From NCBI RefSeq assembly GCF_003315345.1, contig NZ_QNRO01000007.1, positions 1 to 64,000 on the forward strand: 64,000 bases of DNA, read 5' to 3'. The notes beneath the pieces are model-generated. The model had not been told where the DNA came from, searched no databases, and was given only the letters and a program-made list of their open reading frames with translations. The first letter of the stretch is position 1, and every line of letters begins with the position of its first letter. Made by a program: the position numbers and the translations under genes. Of this stretch, positions 8,009 through 16,213 are shown piece by piece. This DNA is from Marinobacter pelagius. GTDB taxonomy: Bacteria; Pseudomonadota; Gammaproteobacteria; Pseudomonadales; Oleiphilaceae.

Positions 8009-8464
8009 ATGCAAATCGGAGTGATCGCAGACACCCACAGCAAAATGCGTCCCGAAGCCCTGGCCGTATTGAAAGGCTCGGATTTGATCCTTCATGCCGG
8101 TGACGTTGGGCGGGACGAGGTTCTGGAAGCGCTGGAGGCGATCGCCCCGTTAGTTGCGATTCGTGGCAATATCGACAAAACAGGCCGCGCAGCCTCTCTT
8201 CCTGATGTTCAGGATCTGGAATTCCTCGGCCACGCTTTTTACATGCTCCACGATGTCAAAACCTTAGACATCGATCCGCAAGGCCTTTACCGCGTGGTGG
8301 TCGCCGGCCATTCCCACAAGCCGCGAAATGAGTGGATTGGCGATGTGCTTTATTTCAATCCAGGTGGCGCCGGGCCCCGGCGCTTTACTCTGCCGATCAC
8401 GGTGGGGCGGTTGCAGATGAGCGAAGACGGTGTGGTTGGTGAGATTGTTGAACTGCCGGTTTGA
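8009..8464 (+). CDS. YfcE/MJ0936-type metallophosphoesterase, copy A
   Basis: A 151-residue cytoplasmic phosphodiesterase of the calcineurin-like superfamily. Metal-binding motifs are all present: DTH (residues 8-10), GDVG near 32, RGNID near 53, GHSHKP near 100 and NPGG near 118. Family members hydrolyse phosphodiester model substrates with Mn2+; the physiological substrate is generally unknown. It follows a slyD remnant and precedes the convergent MOSC gene. A near-identical copy lies at 17675-18130, differing at about six residues, and a deleted fragment at 31787-31866. All catalytic residues are intact in both full copies. Confidence 0.85.
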   Translation: MQIGVIADTHSKMRPEALAVLKGSDLILHAGDVGRDEVLEALEAIAPLVAIRGNIDKTGRAASLPDVQDLEFLGHAFYMLHDVKTLDIDPQGLYRVVVAGHSHKPRNEWIGDVLYFNPGGAGPRRFTLPITVGRLQMSEDGVVGEIVELPV

Positions 8465-8504
8465 TCGCTACAGTGGTGCTCCCGTACTTGGCCAATTCGC
8501 TGTT

Positions 8505-8996
8505 TCATAGACAGGCCCGGACGTCGTCCCCAAGGGCAATGTCTCCCGCTTCAACCACCCGCGTTGTGATTCCTCCGTGCCCGCGCATGGCGTTGTAACC
8601 GCCGGGCCCCAGCAACGTTTCCATTTTGCTGCAGGGATGGCAAAGGCCTGTGTATTCCAGCACCACATTGCCGATTCGGAATTGCTTGCCCTTCAGGGCC
8701 AGCAGGTTCAGGCCAGACACTACAATGTTGCGCCGGAAAACCTCGGGTGCGATGGCCTCACGTTGAAGGCAGGACGCGATCGCGTGCAGGTGCTCTTGCT
8801 GGATCAGGGTTACCTGCCGTTTGCTGGTTTCGCGACCCTTGAATCGGTCTCCCTCCAAGCCCTTGCCAGGGGTTATCGCCACCCTGTCGAGCGCCTGCAT
8901 TGGCTCACCGCGTGCGGGGCGGATTCCAATCCATTCCACTCGACCGCATTGGGGGAGGGTGTCTAACAGGGTTTGAAGTGGGGTTGATTCAGACAT
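8505..8996 (-). CDS. MOSC domain protein, full-length copy
   Basis: A 163-residue protein with the MOSC (molybdenum cofactor sulfurase C-terminal) fold. Evidence is the PARGEPM motif near the N-terminus, GDRFKGR near 49, the central [16 protein letters not shown], and the conserved cysteine in [10 protein letters not shown] near 120. MOSC proteins such as YiiM and YuaD bind or transfer sulfur or reduce N-hydroxylated compounds with molybdenum cofactor; the exact activity is not predictable here. It is convergent with the phosphoesterase upstream on the + strand. Two damaged relatives occur at 19105-19360 (N-terminus lost) and 21250-21360 (middle lost). Confidence 0.8.
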   Translation of the reverse strand: MSESTPLQTLLDTLPQCGRVEWIGIRPARGEPMQALDRVAITPGKGLEGDRFKGRETSKRQVTLIQQEHLHAIASCLQREAIAPEVFRRNIVVSGLNLLALKGKQFRIGNVVLEYTGLCHPCSKMETLLGPGGYNAMRGHGGITTRVVEAGDIALGDDVRACL

Positions 8997-9029
8997 CAGC
9001 GCGCTCGTACACAGAGGGGAAACAGCTCC

Positions 9030-9197
9030 TTAGTTCCCTTTTTTGAACTTTGCTTTGCAATTGCCGCTCATGCACATCGTACAGTAGTGCTCACGATCCT
9101 CGTGCTTGGTGCCCTCTGCGATCGTGATGCCGCAGCCGTTGCAGAGCAGGATGGCAACGTCTCCATCAAATTTCACAATGGCGTGTTCGTATTTCAT
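9030..9197 (-). CDS. Cys-rich zinc-ribbon-like microprotein (55 aa), copy A
   Basis: A short protein starting [18 protein letters not shown], with two cysteine pairs: CNGC near 19-22 and a C-terminal CTMCMSGNC cluster, ending in a basic tail. This is the layout of a small zinc ribbon. The copy at 19361-19528 encodes the identical protein: the two coding differences are synonymous and the stop codon changes from TAA to TAG. That pattern supports real coding function. It lies between MOSC and the membrane-protein gene in both copies. Role unknown; a metal-binding regulator or adaptor is possible. Confidence 0.7.
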   Translation of the reverse strand: MKYEHAIVKFDGDVAILLCNGCGITIAEGTKHEDREHYCTMCMSGNCKAKFKKGN

Positions 9198-9321
9198 AAG
9201 ACCGTCCATTACCGACTTTCACACACTCTTATCAAACTACGATGCCCGCGTCAGGTCAGACTGCTGGTCAGCGATCATCGCTGGTAAGCTTTAACCGGAA
9301 CTCGCCGGAAGGAGTGCCGCA

Positions 9322-9747
9322 ATGACATCGTCCATTGAAAGTGTCCAGAGCCCTTGGGTCAGGTTTCTCGCACATCTGTTCGTGATCTTTGTGGCCTGGA
9401 CCATCTTTATTAAATACCTTTTCCCGATCGGCTTTGCGATGGCCAACAATGAGGCATAGGCAACCTATATCTACTGGGATCTGTGGCCGGTTGCACACCT
9501 CTGGCTGGCCTGGACGTTGTTGGCAAGGCCCTGGTACACGCGCCTGCTGGCCATTGGCATGTCTGTGGCTGAAATCCTGATCATCGCCACTCTGTTCATC
9601 TGGTTCCTGGCGGAGCCGGAGTGGTCTATCTGGCGTACGAACTGGTTCGTGAATAAGGTGTTTGTGCTGGCCGCGTTTGTTCTGGTGTTGGGTACGGCAG
9701 TTTTGCGGCCAGAGACACTGAGGTCCCGGATCAGGTGCGGGAAATAA
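9322..9747 (+). pseudogene. Three-helix membrane protein, copy A, broken by TAG at codon 46
   Basis: The reading frame matches the intact 138-residue protein at 19653-20069 from its ATG onward. A TGG tryptophan codon has become TAG at 9457-9459, ending translation after 45 residues. The frame then continues open, and the original TGA stop has become TGC, extending it by two codons to 9747. Helices (FLAHLFVIFVAWTIFIKYLF, LLAIGMSVAEILIIATLFIW, VFVLAAFVLVLGTAVL) are otherwise preserved, so the mutation is recent. A downstream restart at one of the internal Met codons cannot be excluded. The function of the family is unknown. Confidence 0.8.
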
Positions 9748-9763
9748 ATCTGTGCCGGTTTTA
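9741..9763 (-). repeat. REP-like dispersed motif
   Basis: AAATAAATCTGTGCCGGTTTT is an inverted, slightly diverged copy of the motif CCGGGACAGATCTATTTT found at many sites in this window. It lies precisely at the junction between the end of the duplicated membrane gene and the thioredoxin remnant that follows. Confidence 0.6.
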
Positions 9764-9887
9764 CTGCAATCGAACCCCGCAGTTCTTGTGCTCTTTGGCG
9801 GGCAGCGATTCGCGGAATTCGCGAGGGTGTTTTCCATTGGTGAGGTGTGGTTGGCGCTGGGGCGGTCCAATGGGCTCGTGATGTGAG
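9764..9887 (+). pseudogene. Thioredoxin-family gene remnant
   Basis: 9764-9801 matches codons near 14-26 of the intact thioredoxin-like gene at 25108-25437, and 9794-9887 matches its last third to the stop. The missing 168 bp lies exactly between two copies of TTTGGCGG (25177-25184 and 25345-25352 in the intact gene), so the loss is in frame and was probably replication slippage. It removes the CGVC active site. The 5' end with the start codon is also absent, cut at a REP-like motif, so it is not functional. Confidence 0.8.
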
Positions 9888-9959
9888 CGAGGTAACGGAG
9901 GTAGAAGCCGATAGGTCTGTTTGTGGCTTGAATGCCGTTAGGTGGCCAAGCCAGCGCTG

Positions 9960-9995
9960 GCCAGAAACCCAGCCTGAAAGAGCTGGATTTCTGGC
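9960..9995. terminator. Long hairpin, possible terminator
   Basis: GCCAGAAA at 9960-9967 pairs with TTTCTGGC at 9988-9995, and CCAGC pairs with GCTGG inside, leaving an 8-nt loop with one mismatch. It lies 21 nt beyond the stop of the leftward gene 10017-11678, where a terminator is expected. No clear U tract follows on either strand, so it may instead be an RNA-stabilising or repeat-derived hairpin. Confidence 0.4.
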
Positions 9996-10016
9996 TTTGA
10001 TGTTTATAGACCTTTT

Positions 10017-11678
10017 TCAATCAGCATTTTTGACTAAAGGGCGATCCCCCTTCCACCCTGTGGCTGGAGGGCAAGATCCTGACTTCTCCAAGGCTTTCGC
10101 TCTGGTGTATAAGCCTTGCATTTGGTGATCAGCAACCTCAGGCTTCCCGCGGGCCATACCCTCAATTTGCTTCAGTTTCGCAAGCAATTGTTTCTTATGA
10201 ACGGTACAAAGCGCTAATGCAATTCGCCTTATTTCTGCCTGCATATCGGAACCACATCCCACAAACTGAGAGCAACTATAGCCCGAGGTGTCCCCCACAT
10301 AATCCATCAGACCGGCTACGTTCTCTCCCGAGTTGAAGTTTGGATAGATCAGAAAATTAGTAACCTTGAACGGGCCGCTTGCCCCTACACCACCGATATC
10401 ACTTCCCAGGAAGGATAGTGTCACTGTGTTAGAGCCTGTCGAAAGGTAGATGCTTGCTTTGCCATCATCGCTGACAAGCTCGTTTTCGCTACCTCTTAAA
10501 TCAGTCGACAGGCCATAATAACCCGCTTCGCGGGTAATGATTTCTACTGAAACCTCAAGTTTCTCGAAGATCCCGTCATCATTCTCATCGATTCCCCGAT
10601 CACTGATCACTCCTGTGACAGTCAAAGCAGGAGATTCAATGACAGAGGGATCTACATTTACAGTTCCGATATCAGTCAGATAACCAAGGGGTTCCGCGAT
10701 TCTCATCAAACCGACGAAGCTGATTGTCCACGGGTGCTCTCCAAGCTTTTTCAAACTTTCAGCACTGAATTCGACGCTGAGCGGCTCGTTGGAACTATAG
10801 ACAGCTCGGGCGGCATCTATTGTTTGTCCATCCGCGTCGGTAAGTCGGGCAGTAATGGTGTGTTCAGCATTATCTCGTTCCTGGCTCTCGATAAAGGTGA
10901 GCTTCAGGGAGTCGACCAGTCCATTTCCGTTAACGTCTACTGTTTCGGAGTCAAATTCGCCAGTCAAACCAAACGTCGACGATGACACACGCAGGGGCTT
11001 AACCACGCGTCCTTTGTGCCCCGACCATTCTACGACGTAGCGGACACTGTACTTACCCTCCTGAGCCACAGCGCTAACGGCAGTATAGACACCATCATTC
11101 TGTCTGGAATCCGGGGCGGTTCCGTCATCTGCCAGTTGGAGGGTATCTAAAACTAAACCATCATCATCTAAAATTTCGGCAGATATTGTTGCGCCAAGGG
11201 CGGGTGAGCCACTGTTTGTGAGTGCCATAGCAATCGCAAAGTATCTGCCGGGTTCAGCAGTCGATTGTTCAGAACCGATAAACGTCGAAAATGATGGAGA
11301 AGGGGTTTCGGTAACTGAAAATACCGAAGCGTTAGAGTCCGATGAAACAATAAACCCATAGTCACCCACCGGAGCATCTTCCGATGTAACCGAAACAGTG
11401 TTTACCCCATTTGATGGATTTTCTGAGTTTGTCCATGTAAACGCGTAGCTGGCGGCGTTACTCTCATCGATTGCAGTACCGTCGGGAAGCAAAATAGTAA
11501 GGCCGTTTGATTCAACATTAACCGCCATCATATTTACGGAGCGATTCTCGACGTGAAAATTATCCTGGACGACTGCCCCACTCGGAATATGAAAAGACTG
11601 CACAAGGGGCAACATGGAAGCCGCTCCCGTGACTGTGGATGCCAGCATTAAGCCAATTAATAAGATTATTTTCTTCAT
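10017..11678 (-). CDS. Secreted Ig-like/choice-of-anchor X-type protein, lipase partner
   Basis: A 553-residue exported protein starting at ATG 11678, which overlaps the stop of the upstream lipase gene as ATGA, so translation is coupled. The signal peptide is KKIILLIGLMLASTVTGAAS. Beta-rich segments follow, with DDGTAPDSRQNDGVYTA near 200, typical of proteins with a choice-of-anchor X domain, and acidic calcium-site-like strings (DVNGNGLVD, DENDDGIFE). The C-terminus turns helical with four cysteines (CSQFVGC, LCTVHKK, GSC). Genetic coupling suggests it helps secrete, anchor or stabilise the lipase, or binds its substrate; that is inference. GC content is lower than in core genes. Confidence 0.65.
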   Translation of the reverse strand: MKKIILLIGLMLASTVTGAASMLPLVQSFHIPSGAVVQDNFHVENRSVNMMAVNVESNGLTILLPDGTAIDESNAASYAFTWTNSENPSNGVNTVSVTSEDAPVGDYGFIVSSDSNASVFSVTETPSPSFSTFIGSEQSTAEPGRYFAIAMALTNSGSPALGATISAEILDDDGLVLDTLQLADDGTAPDSRQNDGVYTAVSAVAQEGKYSVRYVVEWSGHKGRVVKPLRVSSSTFGLTGEFDSETVDVNGNGLVDSLKLTFIESQERDNAEHTITARLTDADGQTIDAARAVYSSNEPLSVEFSAESLKKLGEHPWTISFVGLMRIAEPLGYLTDIGTVNVDPSVIESPALTVTGVISDRGIDENDDGIFEKLEVSVEIITREAGYYGLSTDLRGSENELVSDDGKASIYLSTGSNTVTLSFLGSDIGGVGASGPFKVTNFLIYPNFNSGENVAGLMDYVGDTSGYSCSQFVGCGSDMQAEIRRIALALCTVHKKQLLAKLKQIEGMARGKPEVADHQMQGLYTRAKALEKSGSCPPATGWKGDRPLVKNAD

Positions 11679-13234
11679 TTTGCACCCCATCCCAGAGTTG
11701 ATTTCCCAATATGAAGTGCCTGACTTTGCGACTCCGTATCAAGAATGGTTCCGTGATTCTTTCCCTGCAAGCTGGTTTCGCTAACCGCATTAGGAACTCC
11801 GTTAGCGCTACGCACGCTCACCATCGTGTCATTCGGATTGGGAGTAGACGGCTCATAAACTACTACCGGGACAAGCATCGGAATCCCATGAACGGTGGCA
11901 AGTTCCGTACCCCACTCCACCGATTCATTCTCATAAATTAACCGATATAAGAAATTTGCATGCTGGAGCGTATCCACGCCTTTAAACTCCGCTGGGATTT
12001 GGTTGCCTTCGACTTCGTTGATATCGACGTACAGATCTCCATTGCTATCAGCGTCGGCGCCGATTGTTGCTATAGGAGTCCCCCCGGATACGAGAAACTG
12101 ATTCGCAAGCTCCCAAGTCTGCGTTTCCAAGTCACAAATGTCGGCAACGACCTCACTTACACCTCTCGTACCGAAATAGTCCGCGACGACAGTTCCCTCA
12201 TGCGGACTGCCGTGTGATAGTAAGCTTTTAATAGTAAGTTCGTGGCTTATAGGCTGGCCGTCCATCGTTCCTACTTGAGCCGTGTACTTGCCAGCGGTCA
12301 GCATATTAAGCGCCATTCGGCCATCGAGCCCACCCATTGAATGCCCAATCGCATGGAAATCAGCAGAACCGATCAATTGTGCTTGCTTCTTTGCCTCTAG
12401 AATGAAATTTTCTGCATGTGCTCTGACCGATTGTAGTTCGCCATTTGAACAGCCCAATGTACCATTGGCTGTATTGTGGCCGACTATTTTTGAGTTTATC
12501 CCGAGCTCTCGCCTCAAATATTCAGGGTAACCAGAGTTTTCAAACGAGTCTGTAGAGCCTCCGAGACCTGTCATGAAAAGAAATGAATCCGCAGCGTCAA
12601 ACTTGATGCCTATCCAATCTATAGATGTCGCCCAAACCCGACAACCGACTCTTCCCGAAGATAATACTGCGTTTTTATTCTTCACATCGATTGCGACTTG
12701 AACCCTATTTATTGCTGTGTCCCCTGGGTGGGTCGGAAACCTTAATTTCTCAATGGGGACAACAAACTCGGAATTGAACTTCCATAAGCCGTCATCACCG
12801 TCAAGTACACCCAGTAACTCACCATTTAAATACACTTCATTGTGTTCTGGGTATAATGTATCTGCTACACCATCCCAGTCGCAGTCCCCTGTGGGCACGG
12901 TATTCGCGTCTACATCATATGCAGGGATGAAGATTCTGACATTTTCAGATAGCGCGCCATTAGCAACAGCCTCTGCTAAATCTCCCACGTAACGATTGTT
13001 GGGTATTGCAACGTCTATTTGATAAGCGTAGCTGTCATAATACATATACTCATCAAGGGTATATGGTCGGTAGTCGGTAACGTTAAAGTCGCCACCCGGT
13101 ATATCGATTGCATCATAACTCAGAGGCGAATCGCCTCGGTGTTTTGGATAACTTGTTCCGACTTCTGCATTTGCAGCGAAGGAGCCGATTGATATCGCAA
13201 TCGATAGCAATCCAATTCTTCCAAAAAACTGCAT
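11675..13234 (-). CDS. Secreted lipase/esterase (alpha/beta hydrolase)
   Basis: A 519-residue exported hydrolase. A signal peptide (FGRIGLLSIAISIGSFAANA) is followed by a ~200-residue beta-rich extension, then a lipase domain with the nucleophile elbow HAIGHSMGG near 297-305. A SHGSPHEG segment follows, and acidic strings such as DADSNGDLYVD look like calcium sites. The histidine in KNHG near 498 is a plausible catalytic His. It likely hydrolyses triacylglycerols or polyesters outside the cell. The ATG at 13234 follows AAGAGGATT on the minus strand. It forms a two-gene operon with 10017-11678 by ATGA overlap. AT-rich composition relative to flanks suggests acquisition. Confidence 0.75.
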   Translation of the reverse strand: MQFFGRIGLLSIAISIGSFAANAEVGTSYPKHRGDSPLSYDAIDIPGGDFNVTDYRPYTLDEYMYYDSYAYQIDVAIPNNRYVGDLAEAVANGALSENVRIFIPAYDVDANTVPTGDCDWDGVADTLYPEHNEVYLNGELLGVLDGDDGLWKFNSEFVVPIEKLRFPTHPGDTAINRVQVAIDVKNKNAVLSSGRVGCRVWATSIDWIGIKFDAADSFLFMTGLGGSTDSFENSGYPEYLRRELGINSKIVGHNTANGTLGCSNGELQSVRAHAENFILEAKKQAQLIGSADFHAIGHSMGGLDGRMALNMLTAGKYTAQVGTMDGQPISHELTIKSLLSHGSPHEGTVVADYFGTRGVSEVVADICDLETQTWELANQFLVSGGTPIATIGADADSNGDLYVDINEVEGNQIPAEFKGVDTLQHANFLYRLIYENESVEWGTELATVHGIPMLVPVVVYEPSTPNPNDTMVSVRSANGVPNAVSETSLQGKNHGTILDTESQSQALHIGKSTLGWGAK

Positions 13235-13950
13235 AATCCTCTTCCTTGTTTGATATTTCTGGGAAACTTTCTCTGAAATACTGAATAAATTTTTACCAAA
13301 CTCTTGTTAGTAATCTCCTAAGAAAATTAAATAAGAGGATGTTCCGAGCTTGGGAGGGTGAAAGAGGAAAGAGTCTTTTTGAACTGGAATTAATTTTTCC
13401 GTTCACACCTTCCATAGCGTGGGGGAAATCCTTGAGTGAAGAGGCACCGATTAATCTACACTACGGAGTAGCGATTAAATCGTGGCCTATCACACTTTAA
13501 GTATGCATGGAAAAGGCATCTCGCCCTATGACAAAAAACGAAAAGAGTGTGAAGTTATGTAATTTTGAGTACAAGTTCAAAATTTTTTTATTCGTACAAA
13601 GTAACTAGATTTTAAGGAATTCTACAAGATTTGCCTAAACTCTGAGTTGAGAAGCTGGGGCAGGTCTATTTATCTTGTTTGATTGTGCCGGCTGCCAAGG
13701 GGGTATTCGATGGCGAAATTGCAGAGGTAGTTCTTTTGGCCCGCTTCAAACCCGTATTTTCGAAGTAGCCTTAGTATCCCAGTCACGATGCTTTTGTGGT
13801 CTATCGTCGAGGAGTTACAAAAACCCTAAGGCGTCGAACCGAAGTCTGATTTATGTTTCAGGTCTGATTGTCAGAGGGAAGCAAAAACAAGGAAGTTCGA
13901 AAAATAGATTTGAGCCAGACCCACCAGCCCCTTATTGCTGCACTCAGAAA

Positions 13951-13973
13951 AACCGGGACAGATCTATTTTTAG
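13951..13973 (+). repeat. REP-like dispersed motif
   Basis: An exact copy of the CCGGGACAGATCTATTTT motif preceded by AAA. It lies in the ~1-kb stretch 13235-14294, which has no gene I can support: the first part is AT-rich promoter-like DNA upstream of the lipase, and the second part holds REP-like motifs (also a weak one at 13658-13677, GGGGCAGGTCTATTTATC) and the rlmF fragment. Confidence 0.7.
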
Positions 13974-14114
13974 GTCTCCATGGTGAGTCTGCACACACAA
14001 TCTCCGAAAAGCTCCAGCGTGATCTCTTTGGATTCGTTCGGTTTCCTTTTTTGAAACCTTACGCTAGAGTTTCCAAAAAGGAAATAAGGACGTTCTGTGC
14101 ACATAATTTCGTGA

Positions 14115-14149
14115 AAAACCGGGACAGATCTATTTTTAGCCCCGGTTTT
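14115..14149 (+). repeat. REP-like motif forming a perfect hairpin
   Basis: AAAACCGGG at 14115-14123 pairs perfectly with CCCGGTTTT at 14141-14149 around ACAGATCTATTTTTAG. This is the most complete form of the dispersed motif in the window and shows that it can occur as an inverted pair, as REP elements acted on by RAYT transposases do. It directly abuts the rlmF fragment. Confidence 0.7.
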
Positions 14150-14230
14150 CCCTAACATTGTCGGCTTTTGAAACCAGGTTGCTAAACCAGCGGTATTGAG
14201 TTGAATAGACCTGGCTTTCGGATCGGGTCT
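14150..14230 (-). pseudogene. rlmF fragment
   Basis: This ~75-bp stretch matches 20403-20475 inside the intact rlmF, with shared TTTTGAAACCAGG and GCTAAACCAGCGG. On the minus strand it encodes ESQVYSTQYRWFSNLVSK against ESQAYSTQCRWFSSLVSK in the intact protein. Both ends are cut; the right-hand side of the minus-strand frame meets a REP-like hairpin. It is a relic, not a gene. Confidence 0.75.
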
Positions 14231-14294
14231 TTTCCTGAGCGCTACACTTCCAGACAACAGTTATCTTCTCAACTGTCAGAGTGGGAGAGTCACA

Positions 14295-14723
14295 ATGCAG
14301 GACTACGAACTCTATTACTGGGGCCTGCCCTTTTGCGGTAATTTTATTCAACTTTTTCTGGAGGAGGTTCGGGCGGATTACCGCAAGCTGGATGCCAGCG
14401 AGGTCTACCCTGATAAAAACCTGAACATCCAGTACCCCGGGATGGCACCACCCTATCTTTACGACTGCAGGGCCCAGGTCTGGTTCGCCCAGATGCCGGC
14501 GATTCTCATGGAACTCACCAACTACAATGGCACAGTGATGTGGGATCAGGATTCATGGGCCGAATTCCGGACCCATGGCTTGGCCGACTGGATGGCCATT
14601 TTCGAAAAGACCGGCCAGGCGCACCTCCTCAAGCCAAACGCGGGCTATTCCCCGATGCCGGGCGCATGGGAGGCCATTACGACAAGGTCTGCGCCTGTGT
14701 CTTTGATGTCTTTTCCAAATTAA
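14295..14723 (+). pseudogene. Glutathione S-transferase, decayed
   Basis: The first ~75 residues look like a GST thioredoxin-like domain (YYWGLPFCGNFIQLFLEEV, the cis-Pro region YPGMAPPYLYDC, then WFAQMPAILM). The sequence then jumps directly into what reads as the C-terminal helical domain (ELTNYNGTVMWDQDSWAEF), with less linker than the family normally has. The end (ITTRSAPVSLMSFPN) no longer looks like GST. At 142 residues it is clearly shorter than the usual 200 or more. I read it as an internal deletion plus a 3' frameshift or truncation. The start at ATG 14295 has GTGGGAGAG upstream. Confidence 0.6.
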
Positions 14724-14811
14724 AACACTTTTTTGCGGCGAAGAAAGGTGCAATGGTTGTGTGACTGTAGCCTGACGTCTGAAACCAACAGAAATGGACC
14801 TGGAGTCCTCT

Positions 14812-16158
14812 ATGAAAACCGCCCAACGCCGCGGCAGTTCTCTTTCCAGCCCTGATTTTGCGCGCCTGCAGGGTGTCTGGCGTTCCCAGGGTTACGGCAA
14901 TGTGTTGCTGATCGAGGAAGATTGGTACACCCTTTTTGAAGAAACCAGCATCAGCTGCCTGAAGATTCATGCGGGCAGTATTGAAGAACTTGGCCACTAT
15001 TACGAAGATTTGGCGGTATCCCCTGGTGGGCAGGCGTTCAGTGCCCATCGGGTAACTGGAGTAGCACGCATCAGATTCCGTCGCCTGAAAGGATTGCCCG
15101 TCAGTGTCACTGAAAGTCACAGGCACAGGGCAGAGGATCCGCAATACAACTTTGACGTTTTCTGGCGAACCTTTCACGAGCAATACGCCCTGTTTGAACT
15201 CAAGGGTGTGGCCTGGGACCGGGCGCATCATGACTATCTTCCCCAGATTAACGCGAACACATCCCAGGAAACGCTCTTTGCCATCATGGTTGCGATGCTA
15301 CGGCCCCTGAAGGATGGTCATATTCGTCTGCATTCACCCTGGGGTCATTACAGAGCAGGTGCCCAGCCGGCGCTCTTCAGGCGGCTGACACAGGAACTTG
15401 AAGACGCCAATGATGACCGGGAGCTCACCAGCTACCTGGGCGATCTCAAAGAGTCGGCGCGTGACGTGATCCATGAGGATTATCTCGCAAGCGCCGTTAG
15501 CCATGGCGGCAACCGGCTGGTGGAGTGGGGGCGCCTTAATGACCTCATCGGTTACCTGAACATCCGGGCCATGGCCGGGCAAAGCGGCAAGTCAGGAAAA
15601 CCGGCTGCGGACCTCAGTGCGGTCGATAGTGTGATGAAGATGGTGCTGGCAGATGTTGGCGAGCTCCCCAATCTGGTGGTCGATCTTCGAAATAATGGTG
15701 GCGGGTACGATGGTGTCGCACTGTGCTTTGCAGCGTACCTGATGGATCGCAAACGGCTGGCTTTCACCAAGTCAGCCCGTCATGGCAATGGATTCACTGG
15801 AAAGCAGTCTGTCTATGTCACGCCTGTCAATGAGACTTACCAGGGCAACCTGTTTGTGCTGACCAGCGAGCTAACGGCCAGTGCCGCAGAAATCTTCGTG
15901 CTCTCATTGCTGCAGCATCCCCGTCTCACTCTTATTGGCGAGCCTACCCAGGGCATCCTTTCCGACACGCTCGAGCGCCATCTGCCAAATGGCTGGCACC
16001 TGACCTTGTCCAATGAAATCTACCGGGCCTACGATGGTGAGATATACGAAGATGTCGGCATCCCGCCACACATCCGTCTCAAGTACCTTGGCCGAAAAGG
16101 GCGCGAGGAAGGCAAAGACCCGATGCTGGAGCGTGTAATTAAGCTGGTCGGCGGTTAA
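14812..16158 (+). CDS. S41 family (C-terminal processing/tricorn-like) peptidase
   Basis: A 448-residue serine peptidase. ATG 14812 is preferred over ATG 14794 because CTGGAG lies 7-8 nt upstream. The N-terminal half is a non-catalytic domain. The catalytic core shows VDLRNNGGGYDG near 290 and TSELTASAAEIF near 350-361, with Ser357 as the likely nucleophile in the family's SA(A/G)E setting, followed by GEPTQGILSD. No signal peptide is evident, which favours the tricorn-like cytoplasmic subgroup over periplasmic CtpA, although some members are exported differently. It stands alone on the + strand between the GST remnant and the transposase gene. Substrate unknown. Confidence 0.8.
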   Translation: MKTAQRRGSSLSSPDFARLQGVWRSQGYGNVLLIEEDWYTLFEETSISCLKIHAGSIEELGHYYEDLAVSPGGQAFSAHRVTGVARIRFRRLKGLPVSVTESHRHRAEDPQYNFDVFWRTFHEQYALFELKGVAWDRAHHDYLPQINANTSQETLFAIMVAMLRPLKDGHIRLHSPWGHYRAGAQPALFRRLTQELEDANDDRELTSYLGDLKESARDVIHEDYLASAVSHGGNRLVEWGRLNDLIGYLNIRAMAGQSGKSGKPAADLSAVDSVMKMVLADVGELPNLVVDLRNNGGGYDGVALCFAAYLMDRKRLAFTKSARHGNGFTGKQSVYVTPVNETYQGNLFVLTSELTASAAEIFVLSLLQHPRLTLIGEPTQGILSDTLERHLPNGWHLTLSNEIYRAYDGEIYEDVGIPPHIRLKYLGRKGREEGKDPMLERVIKLVGG

Positions 16159-16213
16159 CATCGACCTTCAATGCACAGAAAGGATTCTGTGATTTAAAAG
16201 CAAGGAGACGCTG

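Noticed and set aside
9268..10020. A 250-residue open frame on the minus strand
   Set aside because: It lies opposite the membrane-gene pseudogene, the REP-like motif and the thioredoxin relic, has Pro/Arg/His-rich composition without any fold pattern, and its mirror in copy B is interrupted.
13675..13986. A 103-residue frame between the lipase and GST
   Set aside because: It runs through a REP-like motif and has no plausible ribosome site or protein-like pattern.
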